From Candidatus Sodalis pierantonius str. SOPE (GTDB lineage: Bacteria; Pseudomonadota; Gammaproteobacteria; Enterobacterales; Enterobacteriaceae), in NCBI RefSeq assembly GCF_000517405.1, contig NZ_CP006568.1, positions 2,790,001 to 2,854,000 of the forward strand: 64,000 nucleotides of DNA. The letters run 5' to 3'. Positions within the stretch are counted from its first letter, which is position 1, and each line of letters begins with the position of its first letter. Below are positions 38,621-48,232 of this stretch, in pieces. The notes beneath the pieces were generated by a model. That model made no database searches. It was not told the DNA's origin and saw only the letters and a program-made list of their open reading frames with translations. Made by a program: the position numbers and the translations under genes.

Positions 38621-39376
38621 TTACTCCAATTGCTGCTGCAACAAACGAACCTGCGCCAACTCTTCCGGCGTGTCTACGCCCATGCCGGGCGCCACGCTTG
38701 CTACCGCGACATGTATTTTCTCTCCATACCACAAGACGCGCAGCTGTTCGAGGATCTCAATCTTTTCCAGCGGGCTGGCCGACCAGCTGACATAGCGGCG
38801 GATAAAGTCGGCGCGGTAAGCATAAATACCAATATGACGCAGCAGACCGTGGGAGAGGTGCTCGCGGCGGCGGGCAAACCCTCCGCGATCCCAGGGGATC
38901 GTGGCGCGTGAGAAATAGAGCGCGTAACCGCGCGCATCCACCACCACTTTGACCGCGTTGGGGTTGAATGCCTCTTCCGTCGTGGTGATGGGGACCGCCA
39001 GCGTGGCCATACCGGCATCGGCGCCCGCCAGATTATTCGCCACCTGCCGAATGATTTGCGGCGGAATGAGCGGCTCGTCCCCCTGCACGTTGACGATTAT
39101 CCGATCGTCGGCGAAGTCGTATCTGTCGATGACCTCCTGGAGCCGCTCGGTGCCGGACTGATGCTCGGGGCGGGTCAGGCACACTTCGCCGCCGGCCCGC
39201 TCTACCGCCTCGACCACGCCGACATGATCGGTGGCGACAATGACCCGATCAGCGCCGGAGGCTTGCGCCCGTTCCATGACGCGCACCACCATGGGTTTGC
39301 CGTTGATATCGGCCAGCGGCTTACCGGGCAGGCGGCTGGAGGCGAAACGGGCGGGAATAATGGCGATGAAACTCAT
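38621..39376 (-). CDS. kdsB: 3-deoxy-manno-octulosonate cytidylyltransferase
   Basis: 251 aa with the nucleotide-binding N-terminus IIPARFASSRLPGKPLADI, NVQGDEPLIPP (metal-binding D) and QSGTERL. It makes CMP-KDO from CTP and KDO in the cytoplasm for lipopolysaccharide inner core. ATG 39376 overlaps the ycaR stop. The frame is intact. Confidence 0.96.
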   Translation of the reverse strand: MSFIAIIPARFASSRLPGKPLADINGKPMVVRVMERAQASGADRVIVATDHVGVVEAVERAGGEVCLTRPEHQSGTERLQEVIDRYDFADDRIIVNVQGDEPLIPPQIIRQVANNLAGADAGMATLAVPITTTEEAFNPNAVKVVVDARGYALYFSRATIPWDRGGFARRREHLSHGLLRHIGIYAYRADFIRRYVSWSASPLEKIEILEQLRVLWYGEKIHVAVASVAPGMGVDTPEELAQVRLLQQQLE

Positions 39377-39555
39377 GAATTGGTCTCGTCCAATGTGATG
39401 GCACGCGCTTCGCTCTCCAGCAGCACAGGGATACCGTCGCGCAAAGGGTAAGCCAGCGCATCGGACTTACAAATCAGTTCCTGTCGTTCTTTGTTGTAAT
39501 AAAGTTTGCCGTTACAGACCGGGCAAGCGACGATTTCCAATAGGCGATGATCCAT
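39373..39555 (-). CDS. ycaR: YcaR/Trm112-like zinc-ribbon protein
   Basis: 60 aa, MDHRLLEIVACPVCNGKLY, with CPVC and a later ICKSD Cys, then AYPLRDGIPVLLESEAR. GGAGG precedes ATG 39555. UPF0434/Trm112-like family; in E. coli it lies between lpxK/ycaQ and kdsB, as here. Overlaps kdsB by ATGA, so it is coupled to it. Confidence 0.93.
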   Translation of the reverse strand: MDHRLLEIVACPVCNGKLYYNKERQELICKSDALAYPLRDGIPVLLESEARAITLDETNS

Positions 39556-39731
39556 GATTCCTCCAAGGGGGCATGCCTGCGCAAAGGATGATGGTGCAGA
39601 GAATAGCATAAGCGGCACGGGGCCGGGAATCACCGCCGGCAATCGTTGTCGCTTATCGCAGCATTTGCTGATAATCGACATTTTTTTATGCAGATGTTAT
39701 TGATATGTAGCCGGCGGAGGAGTAGTATTTT

Positions 39732-39747
39732 TGTGAAATGAATCACA
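39732..39747. promoter_or_regulatory. CRP-like palindrome
   Basis: TGTGAAATGAATCACA is a perfect TGTGA-N6-TCACA CRP site. A TATAAG -10-like box lies at 39760-39765, so the site is centred about 30 bp before the inferred transcript start, closer than the classical -41.5. It would control the short plus-strand transcript below. Confidence 0.55.
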
Positions 39748-39776
39748 CTTTAAAACATTTATAAGACAGGCCTGTC

Positions 39777-39827
39777 ATGAAAACGTTAAACAAAATCATT
39801 GCTCTGTTCGCTAATTTTAGCCGCTAA
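39777..39827 (+). CDS. 16-aa ORF under a CRP-like site (small peptide or sRNA)
   Basis: ATG 39777 encodes MKTLNKIIALFANFSR and stops at 39827; an intrinsic terminator follows at 39847-39882. The ribosome site is weak (AGG in ACAGGCCTGTC). The peptide is amphipathic and basic. In E. coli ycaQ occupies this interval between lpxK and ycaR; it is absent here. It could be a small peptide, a leader or the reading frame of a dual-function sRNA. I do not recognise it. Confidence 0.4.
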   Translation: MKTLNKIIALFANFSR

Positions 39828-39846
39828 GCAATAGACCATCGCTTGG

Positions 39847-39882
39847 ACGGCCCGGTTAACCCACGTTAGTCGGGCCGTTTGT
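39847..39882 (+). terminator. intrinsic terminator
   Basis: Stem ACGGCCCG/CGGGCCGT with a 16-nt loop, followed by TTTGTTT. It ends the short plus-strand transcript just before the convergent 3' end of lpxK. Confidence 0.8.
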
Positions 39883-39914
39883 TTCTCTGCTTTCAAGCAC
39901 CGCGCCGTCGCGCG

Positions 39915-40928
39915 TTACGTTTTTGCGCCGTCGTCCGCAACTTTACGATAGCGCTGGATGGCCTGCTCAACCGGCGTCAGTAGACGTTGCTGCGCCCCCT
40001 TGGGCAGTTGCGCGTCGACCGGCAGATACCACCAATTCGCACGGGCGAAGGAGCGGCATTTGACCGCGTCCTTCTCGGTCATCAGCAACTGCTCATCCGG
40101 CACGGCCAGCGCGTCGAGCATTTGCTGCCGGTAGGCCTGATGATCGCCAAACGCCACCTCCCACACCGGCGTTACGCCGCCTGCGCGTACCGTGGCGAAA
40201 AAGCGCGGCGGATGTCCAATGCCGGCCATTGCCACCACCGGCGTCAAACCGGAAAGCGCGCGACGTTCACCCGTCAGCAAATTGACGGCCGCGCCGGCGA
40301 CAAGCCGCATCGGCACCTCGCCAGGACGAGCGTCGCCGCCGTTGACGATGACCGCTTGCACCTGCTGTAGACGGTCGGCCCGTTCGCGCATAGGGCCCGC
40401 GGGCAGCCACCAGCCATTGCCGAACCGACGCTCGCCGTCGATAACCACCCACTCGATATCCCGCCCCAGCGCATAATGCTGCAAACCGTCGTCGGTCACT
40501 ACCACATCCAGGGGCTGCGCGCGCAGCAGTGCCGCTACCGCTTCGGCGCGCCGGGGCGCCACCGCAACCGGCGCCCCGGTTCGCTGCCAGATTAACAACG
40601 GCTCGTCACCGCACTGCTCGCTGGTGGTGGTGGCGTCCAGCAGCAGCGGATACTGCGCCGCGCGCCCGCCGTAGCCGCGGGATACCACACCGACCCGCCA
40701 GCCGCGCGCTTGCAGTTGCGTCACCAGCCATAGCACCACCGGCGTTTTGCCGTTGCCGCCGGCGGTCAGGTTGCCCACCCCCACGATCGGCAGCGAAAAG
40801 CGATGAACTTTCCGCCAGCCGCGGCGATAGCTGTAACGGATTAGCGCCGTTACCAGGCCATACAGCCAGGAAAACGGCAGCAGCAGCAGATACAGCGGCG
40901 AGGCGCCGGACCAGATGCGGGCAATCAT
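39915..40928 (-). CDS. lpxK: tetraacyldisaccharide 4'-kinase
   Basis: 337 aa. N-terminal membrane-associated segment, then the P-loop GVGNLTAGGNGKTPV (about residues 49-63), CGDEPLLIW, VVTDDGLQHYALGRDIEWVV (catalytic Asp region) and MTEKDAVKC. It phosphorylates the lipid A disaccharide at the inner membrane. Start overlaps the msbA stop, giving the usual msbA-lpxK operon. Confidence 0.96.
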   Translation of the reverse strand: MIARIWSGASPLYLLLLPFSWLYGLVTALIRYSYRRGWRKVHRFSLPIVGVGNLTAGGNGKTPVVLWLVTQLQARGWRVGVVSRGYGGRAAQYPLLLDATTTSEQCGDEPLLIWQRTGAPVAVAPRRAEAVAALLRAQPLDVVVTDDGLQHYALGRDIEWVVIDGERRFGNGWWLPAGPMRERADRLQQVQAVIVNGGDARPGEVPMRLVAGAAVNLLTGERRALSGLTPVVAMAGIGHPPRFFATVRAGGVTPVWEVAFGDHQAYRQQMLDALAVPDEQLLMTEKDAVKCRSFARANWWYLPVDAQLPKGAQQRLLTPVEQAIQRYRKVADDGAKT

Positions 40929-42673
40929 TGGCCGAACTGTAACCGGTGAAGCTGGGCGTAAACCCCCTGGCGCGATATCAGCTCCTCATGATTGCCGCGT
41001 TCGACGATCCGTCCCTCCACCACCACCAGAATTTCATCGGCTTTTTCGATGGTGGACAGGCGATGGGCGATGACCAGGGAGGTCCGATTCTTTTGCAGCG
41101 CATCCAGCGCTTTTTGGATTGCCCGCTCGGATTCGGTATCCAGCGCCGAGGTGGCTTCGTCGAGGATAAGTATCGGGCAATCGCGCAGCAGCGCGCGGGC
41201 GATGGCGATGCGCTGACGCTGGCCGCCGGAGAGCAAGACGCCGTTTTCGCCGATCACCGTGTCCAGGCCCATGTCCATTTTTTCGATGAAATCCATGGCG
41301 TAAGCCATGCGGGCAGCGTTCTCTACCTGCTCGCGGGAGTAAATTGCCTTGCGGGCATAAGCGATATTGTTGGCGATAGTATCGTTAAACAAATGTACGT
41401 TTTGGGAAACCAGCGCCATCTGGTTACGCAGCGAGGCGAGCTTATAGGCGCGCAAATCGGTACCATCGAGCAGGATCTGGCCCTGTTGGATATCGTAAAA
41501 ACGCGTCAACAAATTAGCGATGGTCGATTTACCGGAGCCGGAGCGCCCCACTAACGCCACCGTATGCCCCGCCGGAATGCTTAGACTGATGTCGTGCAGC
41601 GAAGGCGTCTCTTTACCGGGATAGGAAAAGGTGACGTGTTCAAAGGCGATATCCCCTTTAACGCGCTCAACCTCCACCGTCCCCTCATCCTTTTCGGTTT
41701 CCATATCAAGAATGGAAAACAGCGTCTGGCAAGCGGCCATACCGCGCTGGAACTGGGCGTTGACGTTGGTCAGGGATTTCAGCGGGCGCATTAGGGCAAT
41801 CATTGACGAAAACACGACGGTGATGGTCCCGGCGGTCAAGGTTTCCATCACCGACGGAAAGCTGGCGGCATACAGAACAAAGGCCAGCGCCAGGGAGGCG
41901 ATAAACTGGATCAGCGGATCGGAGACCGAAGAGGCGGCCACCATTTTCATCCCCTGCTGGCGCATGCGGTTGCTGACGCTGTTGAAACGCTCGTTTTCCA
42001 CCTTCTGGCCGCCAAAAATCAGCACTTCCTTATGCCCTTTGAGCATCTGCTCGGCGCTGGTGGTCACCTGCCCCATGGTGTTTTGCATTCTTTTACTAAT
42101 CTGTCGGAACCGTTTTGACACCTGCCGGATGGCAAACGATACCACGGGCGCAATCACCACCAGGATCAGCGACAATTGCCAACTGTAATAGAACATCATC
42201 GCAAACAGGCCGATGATCGATGCCCCTTCACGAATCACGATAATCAGCGCGCCGGAGGAGGATGACGCTACCTGTTCGGAATCATAGGTAATGCGCGAAA
42301 GCAGGGTGCCGGTGGATTGCTGGTCGAAAAAAGACACTGGCATGTCCATCATGTGGTTAAACAGCCGGCGGCGCATGTTCATCACCACTTTGCCGGAAAC
42401 CCAGGATACGCAATAGCTGGAGACAAAGCCGCTGACGCCGCGCAGCACCATCAGGCCAATCACCGCCAGCGGCATCCAGACCAGAATATTGCTGTTGGCT
42501 TTGCCAAATCCATCATCCAGCAGGGGTTTAAGCAGCGATAACATAAAGGTATCGCTGGCGGCATTGAGTATCAGGGCAATCGCCGCGACGATCAGACCTG
42601 TCTTGAAATGTGAAATCATCGGCCAAAGGCGACGGAAGGTCTGCCAGGTGGAGAGATCTTTATCGTTTAGCAT
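40925..42673 (-). CDS. msbA: lipid A export ATP-binding/permease protein MsbA
   Basis: 582 aa half-transporter, normal length. N-terminal six-helix membrane domain, then the nucleotide-binding domain with Walker A GRSGSGKSTI (about residue 376), signature LSGGQRQRIAIARALL, Walker B ILILDEATSALD and the H-loop IAHRLSTIE. It flips lipid A-core across the inner membrane and is essential. Followed by lpxK with ATGA overlap. Confidence 0.97.
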   Translation of the reverse strand: MLNDKDLSTWQTFRRLWPMISHFKTGLIVAAIALILNAASDTFMLSLLKPLLDDGFGKANSNILVWMPLAVIGLMVLRGVSGFVSSYCVSWVSGKVVMNMRRRLFNHMMDMPVSFFDQQSTGTLLSRITYDSEQVASSSSGALIIVIREGASIIGLFAMMFYYSWQLSLILVVIAPVVSFAIRQVSKRFRQISKRMQNTMGQVTTSAEQMLKGHKEVLIFGGQKVENERFNSVSNRMRQQGMKMVAASSVSDPLIQFIASLALAFVLYAASFPSVMETLTAGTITVVFSSMIALMRPLKSLTNVNAQFQRGMAACQTLFSILDMETEKDEGTVEVERVKGDIAFEHVTFSYPGKETPSLHDISLSIPAGHTVALVGRSGSGKSTIANLLTRFYDIQQGQILLDGTDLRAYKLASLRNQMALVSQNVHLFNDTIANNIAYARKAIYSREQVENAARMAYAMDFIEKMDMGLDTVIGENGVLLSGGQRQRIAIARALLRDCPILILDEATSALDTESERAIQKALDALQKNRTSLVIAHRLSTIEKADEILVVVEGRIVERGNHEELISRQGVYAQLHRLQFGQ

Positions 42674-42709
42674 TCATTTACCAGTGCCGGGACTAAATAG
42701 CCGCCTATT

Positions 42710-44878
42710 CTACCTATTTAGCGCGGCGACGCCAAACCACTGATGATACCATCGGCGGGAAATTTGACCGCGATAGGCCAGCACCTCAAACGACCGCGCA
42801 TAAAAACGCACGCTCAGCTGGCCGCTTACCGCTGTATCGCGCCAGCAAATGCCCAGACGCCGGTAGCGCTGCACCACCGCCTCAGCCGGCAGACGCCAGG
42901 GACTGTAGCGCCCTGCCGAGGCTAGCGCCACCTGCGGCCGCACCGCCCGTAAAAAGGGGGCGGTGGAAGACGTTTTACTGCCGTGATGGGGCACCTGAAG
43001 GACCTCGGCGCGCAACGCGGGCCGATCCAGACGCAGCAACGCCCGTTCCGCCGGCGCTTCGATGTCGCCGGTGAGGAGGACACGGAAGCGGCCATCGTCT
43101 ATCCGCAGCACGCAGGAATCGTTATTGCCGGCGCTGGCGGCCAGAGCACCTCAAAATGTAACCCCCGCCAGCGTCAGCGCTGCCCGCGCAGACATAAGCC
43201 GTGGCCGGGCGCGCGGAACGAACTGCTGACCGGTACCGCTTGCCAAACGCGCCGCACGCTGGCTAAACCGCCGATATGATCCTCATGGCTGTGGCTCAGG
43301 TAGATATGTTCCGGCGCCAGGCCATGTAAGGAAGGATTGCCGCCTTGCCCATATCGCCCTCGCGCCAGCCGGCGCCGGTGTCATACAGCAGCGTCTTGCC
43401 GTCGCACTCAATACTTACCGCCAGGCCGTGGCCCACATCCAGCATATCCAGCCGCCAGCGCGATTCGTCCGTTGCCGGCGGCCTGAGACTTTGCAGCATC
43501 AGCACGGCCAACACCACCATTGTCAGAGGATAAGCGCGCCACCAGCCGAATCGCCAGATGATAATGCCCAGCCAACCGGCGGCGCTGATGACCAGCCCCT
43601 GGCCCGACAGCGTTAACCACCCTTGCGCCAGCGGCGCAAGCGGCGCAAGCGGCGCCATCATGCCATCAAGCGACAGATCCGCCCAACGCCAGAGCTGAGC
43701 GCTCACCCCCTTAAGACCACCGGTGACGATAGCCGCCAAAATGAGCGGCGTGCTGATAAACGACACCAACGGCACCGCCCACAAATTGGCCCCCAGCGCC
43801 AGCGGATTACCGCCGTGGAACAGTAAACACTGCATCGGCAACAACAGCAGGGTCATGCCTCCCTGCAAATGCAGCCAGCGAATGCCGCACCAGCGCCAAC
43901 CCCGCCGGCAGCGGGCCGGCAGCGGCGCCCACTGAAAGAAGAAAATCAGTGCCGCCATCGCGGTACAAGAAAGCCACAGACTATTGGAGAGCACCGTCAG
44001 CGGATCGGTGATGAGGATTAGCGATACGCACCACAATAAAATTTGCCATGGACTCAGCGTGACGCCCCGCAGGCGAACGATTAGTCCAAAGCGTCAGCGC
44101 CAGCAAGCCGCGCTGGGCGGGGAAATTCGCCCCGGATAGCGCCACATAGCCCGCGGCGCATACCCAGCAGAACAGCAGCGGCGCTCCCACGCCAATGGCG
44201 CGGGCCGGCCAGAAGAATTGCGCTCCCCGCGCCACCAGCCAGCCGAACAGCGCCGCCAGGCCGATATGCAGCCCTGAAATCGCCATGAGATGGGCGATGC
44301 CGGTGCGTGATAGCAACTGCCATTCACCGTCGCTGATTTCCTGGGTCGTGCCGAAGCCCAGTGCCAGCATCAGCGCCCGCAGCACCCTGCCCTGCAACGG
44401 CTGGTGATTGGCCATGGCCCAACGCTGACTATTGAATCCCCCTTGATTCATGCGCCCATGCACCGGCTGTAACGTCACCCGCAGCCGCCATTACTGCCCG
44501 GCACACCACCGCACCGGCGGCGCGCGCCAGCGCAGCGCCACCGGAGGAAATACCTGCTGGCCGTTGATGTGGCTGACGCGCACGACAATGCGGGCAGGAG
44601 CATTCTCGGCCGAGAGATTGAGGGTGGCCACGCGGGCTATCAAGGTCTGATTACCCTGGCTCCAGGCCGTGGTTTGCACCAGCAATAGCCGAGCGTGATG
44701 GCCGCTCCAGGCCAGCATCAGCACCCCCACCGCCAAATACTGCGCCGTGCGGCGGCCGGTCAAAAGCAACAGCCAGCCGGCAGCACAGCGCGCCCGCCGT
44801 CGGAAGTTGCGGCAAAAACAACAGCGGCACATTCCCCGCGATAACGGCCAGCGCCAGCGCGGTCATTGACAATGGCAT
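42710..44878 (-). pseudogene. ycaI: ComEC/Rec2 DNA uptake channel (YcaI), multiply broken
   Basis: N to C the pieces are: start near 44878 (MPLSMTALALAVIAGNVPLL), a different frame 44832-44491 ending in a nonsense codon (GQ-stop-WRLRV), then 44478-43981 with LMAISGLHIGLAALFGWL, another frame 44036-43296 with LDMLDVGHGLAVSIECDGKT, and the last 43111-42710 with RVLLTGDIEAPAERALL and LQVPHHGSKTSS (metallo-beta-lactamase-like core). At least three frameshifts and one nonsense codon. Three 9-bp AGCGGCGCA repeats (43630-43656) encode an APLAPLAPLA stretch. Competence is not possible through this gene. Confidence 0.88.
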
Positions 44879-45022
44879 CGACGGACCTGCCTCTTAACGG
44901 ACGTGGTAAAGAAGACAGGCAGTATCAGACATCAGATGCGGCGAAGCCTCGCCGCAGTTAAGTTACCGCTTTTGCAGCCGGCCGGGGCAAATGGCGACGA
45001 CGCTCCCGTCAGGTAGCTCGCC

Positions 45023-46291
45023 TCATGCGTCTTCCCGCAACGACCGCGACGCAATGGCCGAGAGCGGCGAAAGCGGCGGCGATGTAAGCGGTAACGACGA
45101 AGCAAGCGGCGTTAATGACGGCATTGGCGGCATTGCCGCAGGCAGACTTTCCACCGACTCGCTCCCCCCATCGCTATCGCTGAACAAGCCGCTATCGTCA
45201 AGCCATAACAGGCTGTCGACGTCATCTTCGCGCGCATCGTCATCACCGCACTGCAAATTGAGCAAGTGGTCACCGACGCCGCAGCTTAACCTATCATCCT
45301 CATAACCGCCTACCTCGTTCGCCAGGTCCCAGAGATCAAAAAGATCGGTATCGGCGATAGCGATTTCCCGTAACGCGTTATGGAAATCACATAGGCCCGG
45401 TGCCGTCAGCACTTCGGCGTGATTTATCACGTCGCAGTAGTCTCGCTTGAGGGGAGCCGTTAGCGCTCTGAGCACCCTATCGTCTTTGCTCCGGTATCCC
45501 TCCCCCAGCAAGGCATCCCAATCCGCATACCGTTTACTTGCCAATTTTTCGCGCAATGTCTCGTCGCCCGCCCGCCATGCGGCGGCGTTTGCGTCGGAAA
45601 TAGAGATTCGGTTGCCGTTTTTGAATACCGCGTCGAAAGAAATTCCGTATTTATAATTGTCAATTGTTTCCAGATTTTCCAGACAGTATTCGCGCGTCTG
45701 GAGTTTATCCATTAAGCGGTCCAAATCCGTGTGTTTAACATCAAACAGGTGGGACAGCGACGCTTTTTTATAAAGGGGTAAATAGTGCAGTGCGCCATCG
45801 GCCTGAAGGCGCAACGTTTGATAAACCGCATCCTCCATTTTCATGCGAAGGTTTGTCGCATGAAAGACAGGCAGTGGATCCGCGTCACCGTTTTTGCTTT
45901 TTGTAACGACATTGTCGCACTGGAATAAGGTTTGGCCATTAACCTTTAGCGCGTAGCCCCAGTCGTACCGTGCGGTTGGGGCGAGGATTTGAAGCTGGAA
46001 TTGACTTTGGTATTCCGGTAACGCCAGTCGCCTTAGCTGGATGAATTTCTCCAGACGGCGGTATTCTGGCATCGCCGTTGCGCCAGATTGACTTTCCTGA
46101 AGGATGTGAAATAGAGCAATAATTTCCTTTTTTTGCGTTCCCTCCCTGAACCAATCAATAATGCCACTGACAAATTCAGCAATATTATTGATTCGCGTTG
46201 CCTCCTGTACGGTATTGGCATTCAATACTTGCGCCACTTTCTGGTCGCTGAGCAGGATATGTCGATTAGGCATTGAAAAAACGATGGGCAT
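45023..46291 (-). CDS. SopD-like candidate type III secreted effector
   Basis: 422 aa from ATG 46291, with GAGGTGAAG upstream. The N-terminus MPIVFSMPNRHILLSD resembles SopD/SopD2 of Salmonella (MPVTLSFGNRH as I recall them). The W-F pair at residues 47-48, the KKEIIALFHIL segment and LEKFIQLRRLALPEYQSQFQ align with the conserved effector N-terminal domain (KIHAF.QL...A.P..Q..F). The middle and C-terminus are diverged, and the last 70 or so residues are acidic then Pro/Ser-rich. No signal peptide or membrane span. It lies at a synteny breakpoint. SopD family membership is inferred by eye; the frame is intact, which is notable among many pseudogenes. Confidence 0.55.
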   Translation of the reverse strand: MPIVFSMPNRHILLSDQKVAQVLNANTVQEATRINNIAEFVSGIIDWFREGTQKKEIIALFHILQESQSGATAMPEYRRLEKFIQLRRLALPEYQSQFQLQILAPTARYDWGYALKVNGQTLFQCDNVVTKSKNGDADPLPVFHATNLRMKMEDAVYQTLRLQADGALHYLPLYKKASLSHLFDVKHTDLDRLMDKLQTREYCLENLETIDNYKYGISFDAVFKNGNRISISDANAAAWRAGDETLREKLASKRYADWDALLGEGYRSKDDRVLRALTAPLKRDYCDVINHAEVLTAPGLCDFHNALREIAIADTDLFDLWDLANEVGGYEDDRLSCGVGDHLLNLQCGDDDAREDDVDSLLWLDDSGLFSDSDGGSESVESLPAAMPPMPSLTPLASSLPLTSPPLSPLSAIASRSLREDA

Positions 46292-46297
46292 CTTCAC

Positions 46298-46532
46298 CTC
46301 ATATAACGGTTAATCATGAGCGTCGTCCGGTATGCTTCAGCCGATAATCTTGCAGGTCACCGTTAACAGGCCGCAGCGGGGCGATGTCCGGTATCCGTGG
46401 CGGCATGCGTTTAGCCCTTAATTAAATAGTCGACATCGGCTCAATCCCTACCGGCTCTAACCACCCCTACAGCATATCGGTACCGCTCGCTGTTTGCCCA
46501 TCGGCCGTTGACCCGATCTCCGGCGGCCTGGA
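46298..46532. other. intergenic, no gene seen
   Basis: Upstream of the SopD-like gene, presumably with its promoter. No recognisable operator or coding sequence. Confidence 0.4.
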
Positions 46533-46567
46533 GGCAAAAAAAAGCCCATAAGGCGCCTTTTTTTGCC
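46533..46567 (-). terminator. probable bidirectional terminator after lpdA
   Basis: GGCAAAAAAA pairs with TTTTTTTGCC around an inner GCC/GGC stem. Both strands give a hairpin with a T tract; it lies 17 bp after the lpdA stop. Confidence 0.5.
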
Positions 46568-46583
46568 GAAGGGCAAAGGAAAG

Positions 46584-48014
46584 TTATTTCTTTTTCTTCG
46601 CTTTGGCGTTGGGCAGGTCGGTAATGGTGCCTTCGTAAACTTCCGCCGCCAGACCCACCGATTCATGCAACGTGGGGTGCGCATGGATGGTCAGCGCGAT
46701 ATCTTCCGCATCGCAGCCCATCTCGATGGCCAGGCCGATTTCGCCCAGCAGCTCGCCGCCGTTGACGCCTACCACCGCGCCGCCAATCACCCGATGGCTT
46801 TCTTTATCGAAAATCAGCTTGGTCATACCGTTCTGGCAGTCGGAAGCGATGGCGCGGCCGGATGCCGCCCACGGGAAAGTGGCGACCTCATAGCTGATGC
46901 CTTTCTCTTTCGCTTCTTTTTCCGTCAGACCGACCCAAGCCACTTCCGGCTCGGTATAGGCGATAGACGGGATGACTTTCGGGTCGAAATAGTGTTTCTT
47001 ACCGGCGATAACTTCCGCCGCCACGTGGCCTTCGTGGGTGCCTTTGTGCGCCAGCATCGGCTGGCCGACGATATCGCCGATAGCGTAGATGTGCGGCACA
47101 TTGGTGCGCATTTGTTTGTCGACGCGGATGAAACCGCGGTCGTCAACCTCTACCCCGGCCTGGCCGGCATCCAACAATTTACCGTTCGGCACGCGGCCGA
47201 TGGCGACCAGAACGGCGTCATAGCGCTGGACTTCCGACGGCGCTTTTTTCCCTTCCATGCTGACATACACGCCGTCTTCTTTGGCTTCCACCGCGGTGAC
47301 TTTGGTTTCTAGCATCAGGTTGAAATGGGAACTGATGCGCTTGGTAAAGACTTTCACCACGTCTTTATCGGCCGCCGGGATAACCTGATCGAACATTTCC
47401 ACCACGTCGATTTCCGATCCGAGCGCGTGGTAAACGGTGGCCATTTCCAGGCCGATGATGCCGCCGCCCATCACCAACAGGCGCTTCGGCACGGTGGTCA
47501 GGGCGAGCGCATCGGTGGAATCCCATACGCGGGAATCATCATGGGGGATAAACGGCAGTTGGATCGGGCGGGAGCCTGCGGCAATAATGGTGTTGTCGAA
47601 GGTAATGGTTGTCGTGCCGTTTTCGCCTTCCACCTGTAGGGTGTTGGCGCCGGTGAATTTACCGTAACCGTTTACCACTTTGACCTTACGCGCTTTAGCC
47701 ATACCGCTCAGGCCGCCGGTCAACTGATTGACCACCTTTTCCTTCCAGGTGCGCACTTTGTCGATATCGGTTTGCGGCTCGCCAAAGACGATGCCGTTTT
47801 TGCTCAGCGCCTTGGCCTCTTCGATGACTTTAGCGGCATGCAATAAGGCTTTGGAGGGGATACAGCCTACGTTCAGACAGACCCCGCCGAGGGTGGAATA
47901 ACGTTCCACCAAGACGGTCTCCAGACCTAAATCCGCACAGCGGAATGCCGCAGAATAGCCGCCTGGGCCTGCCCCAAGTACCACGACCTGAGTTTTTATT
48001 TCAGTACTCATCAT
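46584..48014 (-). CDS. lpdA: dihydrolipoyl dehydrogenase (E3)
   Basis: 476 aa. FAD-binding VVLGAGPGGYSAAFRCAD, the redox disulfide GGVCLNVGCIPSKALLH, NAD-binding MGGGIIGLEMATVYHALG, and the active-site His in HAHPTLHE are all present. It reoxidises dihydrolipoamide in pyruvate and 2-oxoglutarate dehydrogenases and the glycine cleavage system. It follows aceF after a 218-bp gap, as usual, where a separate promoter is expected. Confidence 0.97.
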   Translation of the reverse strand: MMSTEIKTQVVVLGAGPGGYSAAFRCADLGLETVLVERYSTLGGVCLNVGCIPSKALLHAAKVIEEAKALSKNGIVFGEPQTDIDKVRTWKEKVVNQLTGGLSGMAKARKVKVVNGYGKFTGANTLQVEGENGTTTITFDNTIIAAGSRPIQLPFIPHDDSRVWDSTDALALTTVPKRLLVMGGGIIGLEMATVYHALGSEIDVVEMFDQVIPAADKDVVKVFTKRISSHFNLMLETKVTAVEAKEDGVYVSMEGKKAPSEVQRYDAVLVAIGRVPNGKLLDAGQAGVEVDDRGFIRVDKQMRTNVPHIYAIGDIVGQPMLAHKGTHEGHVAAEVIAGKKHYFDPKVIPSIAYTEPEVAWVGLTEKEAKEKGISYEVATFPWAASGRAIASDCQNGMTKLIFDKESHRVIGGAVVGVNGGELLGEIGLAIEMGCDAEDIALTIHAHPTLHESVGLAAEVYEGTITDLPNAKAKKKK

Positions 48015-48232
48015 GACCTCTTAGTTGATTGTCCGGCGGGTCAGACGTCTATTTTATCGCGTGTATTTGCATAACGCGCTGTGTCCACACCGGGACGTCT
48101 CCATCGCGCATAGTTTACAGAAATGTTAATAGACTGCAAAGTATGTGACGACGGCGCATGTTTAGTTGGTACCGCCGACGACCGCCCTTCGCCGCCGGCG
48201 GCGACGCAAAAACAAGCAGGCCGGCCTGGAAG

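Noticed and set aside
43630..43656. Three 9-bp repeats in comEC
   Set aside because: Small in-frame expansion in an already broken gene; mentioned only in that entry.
46563..47312. Plus-strand frame antisense to lpdA
   Set aside because: Shadow of lpdA, with antisense-type composition.
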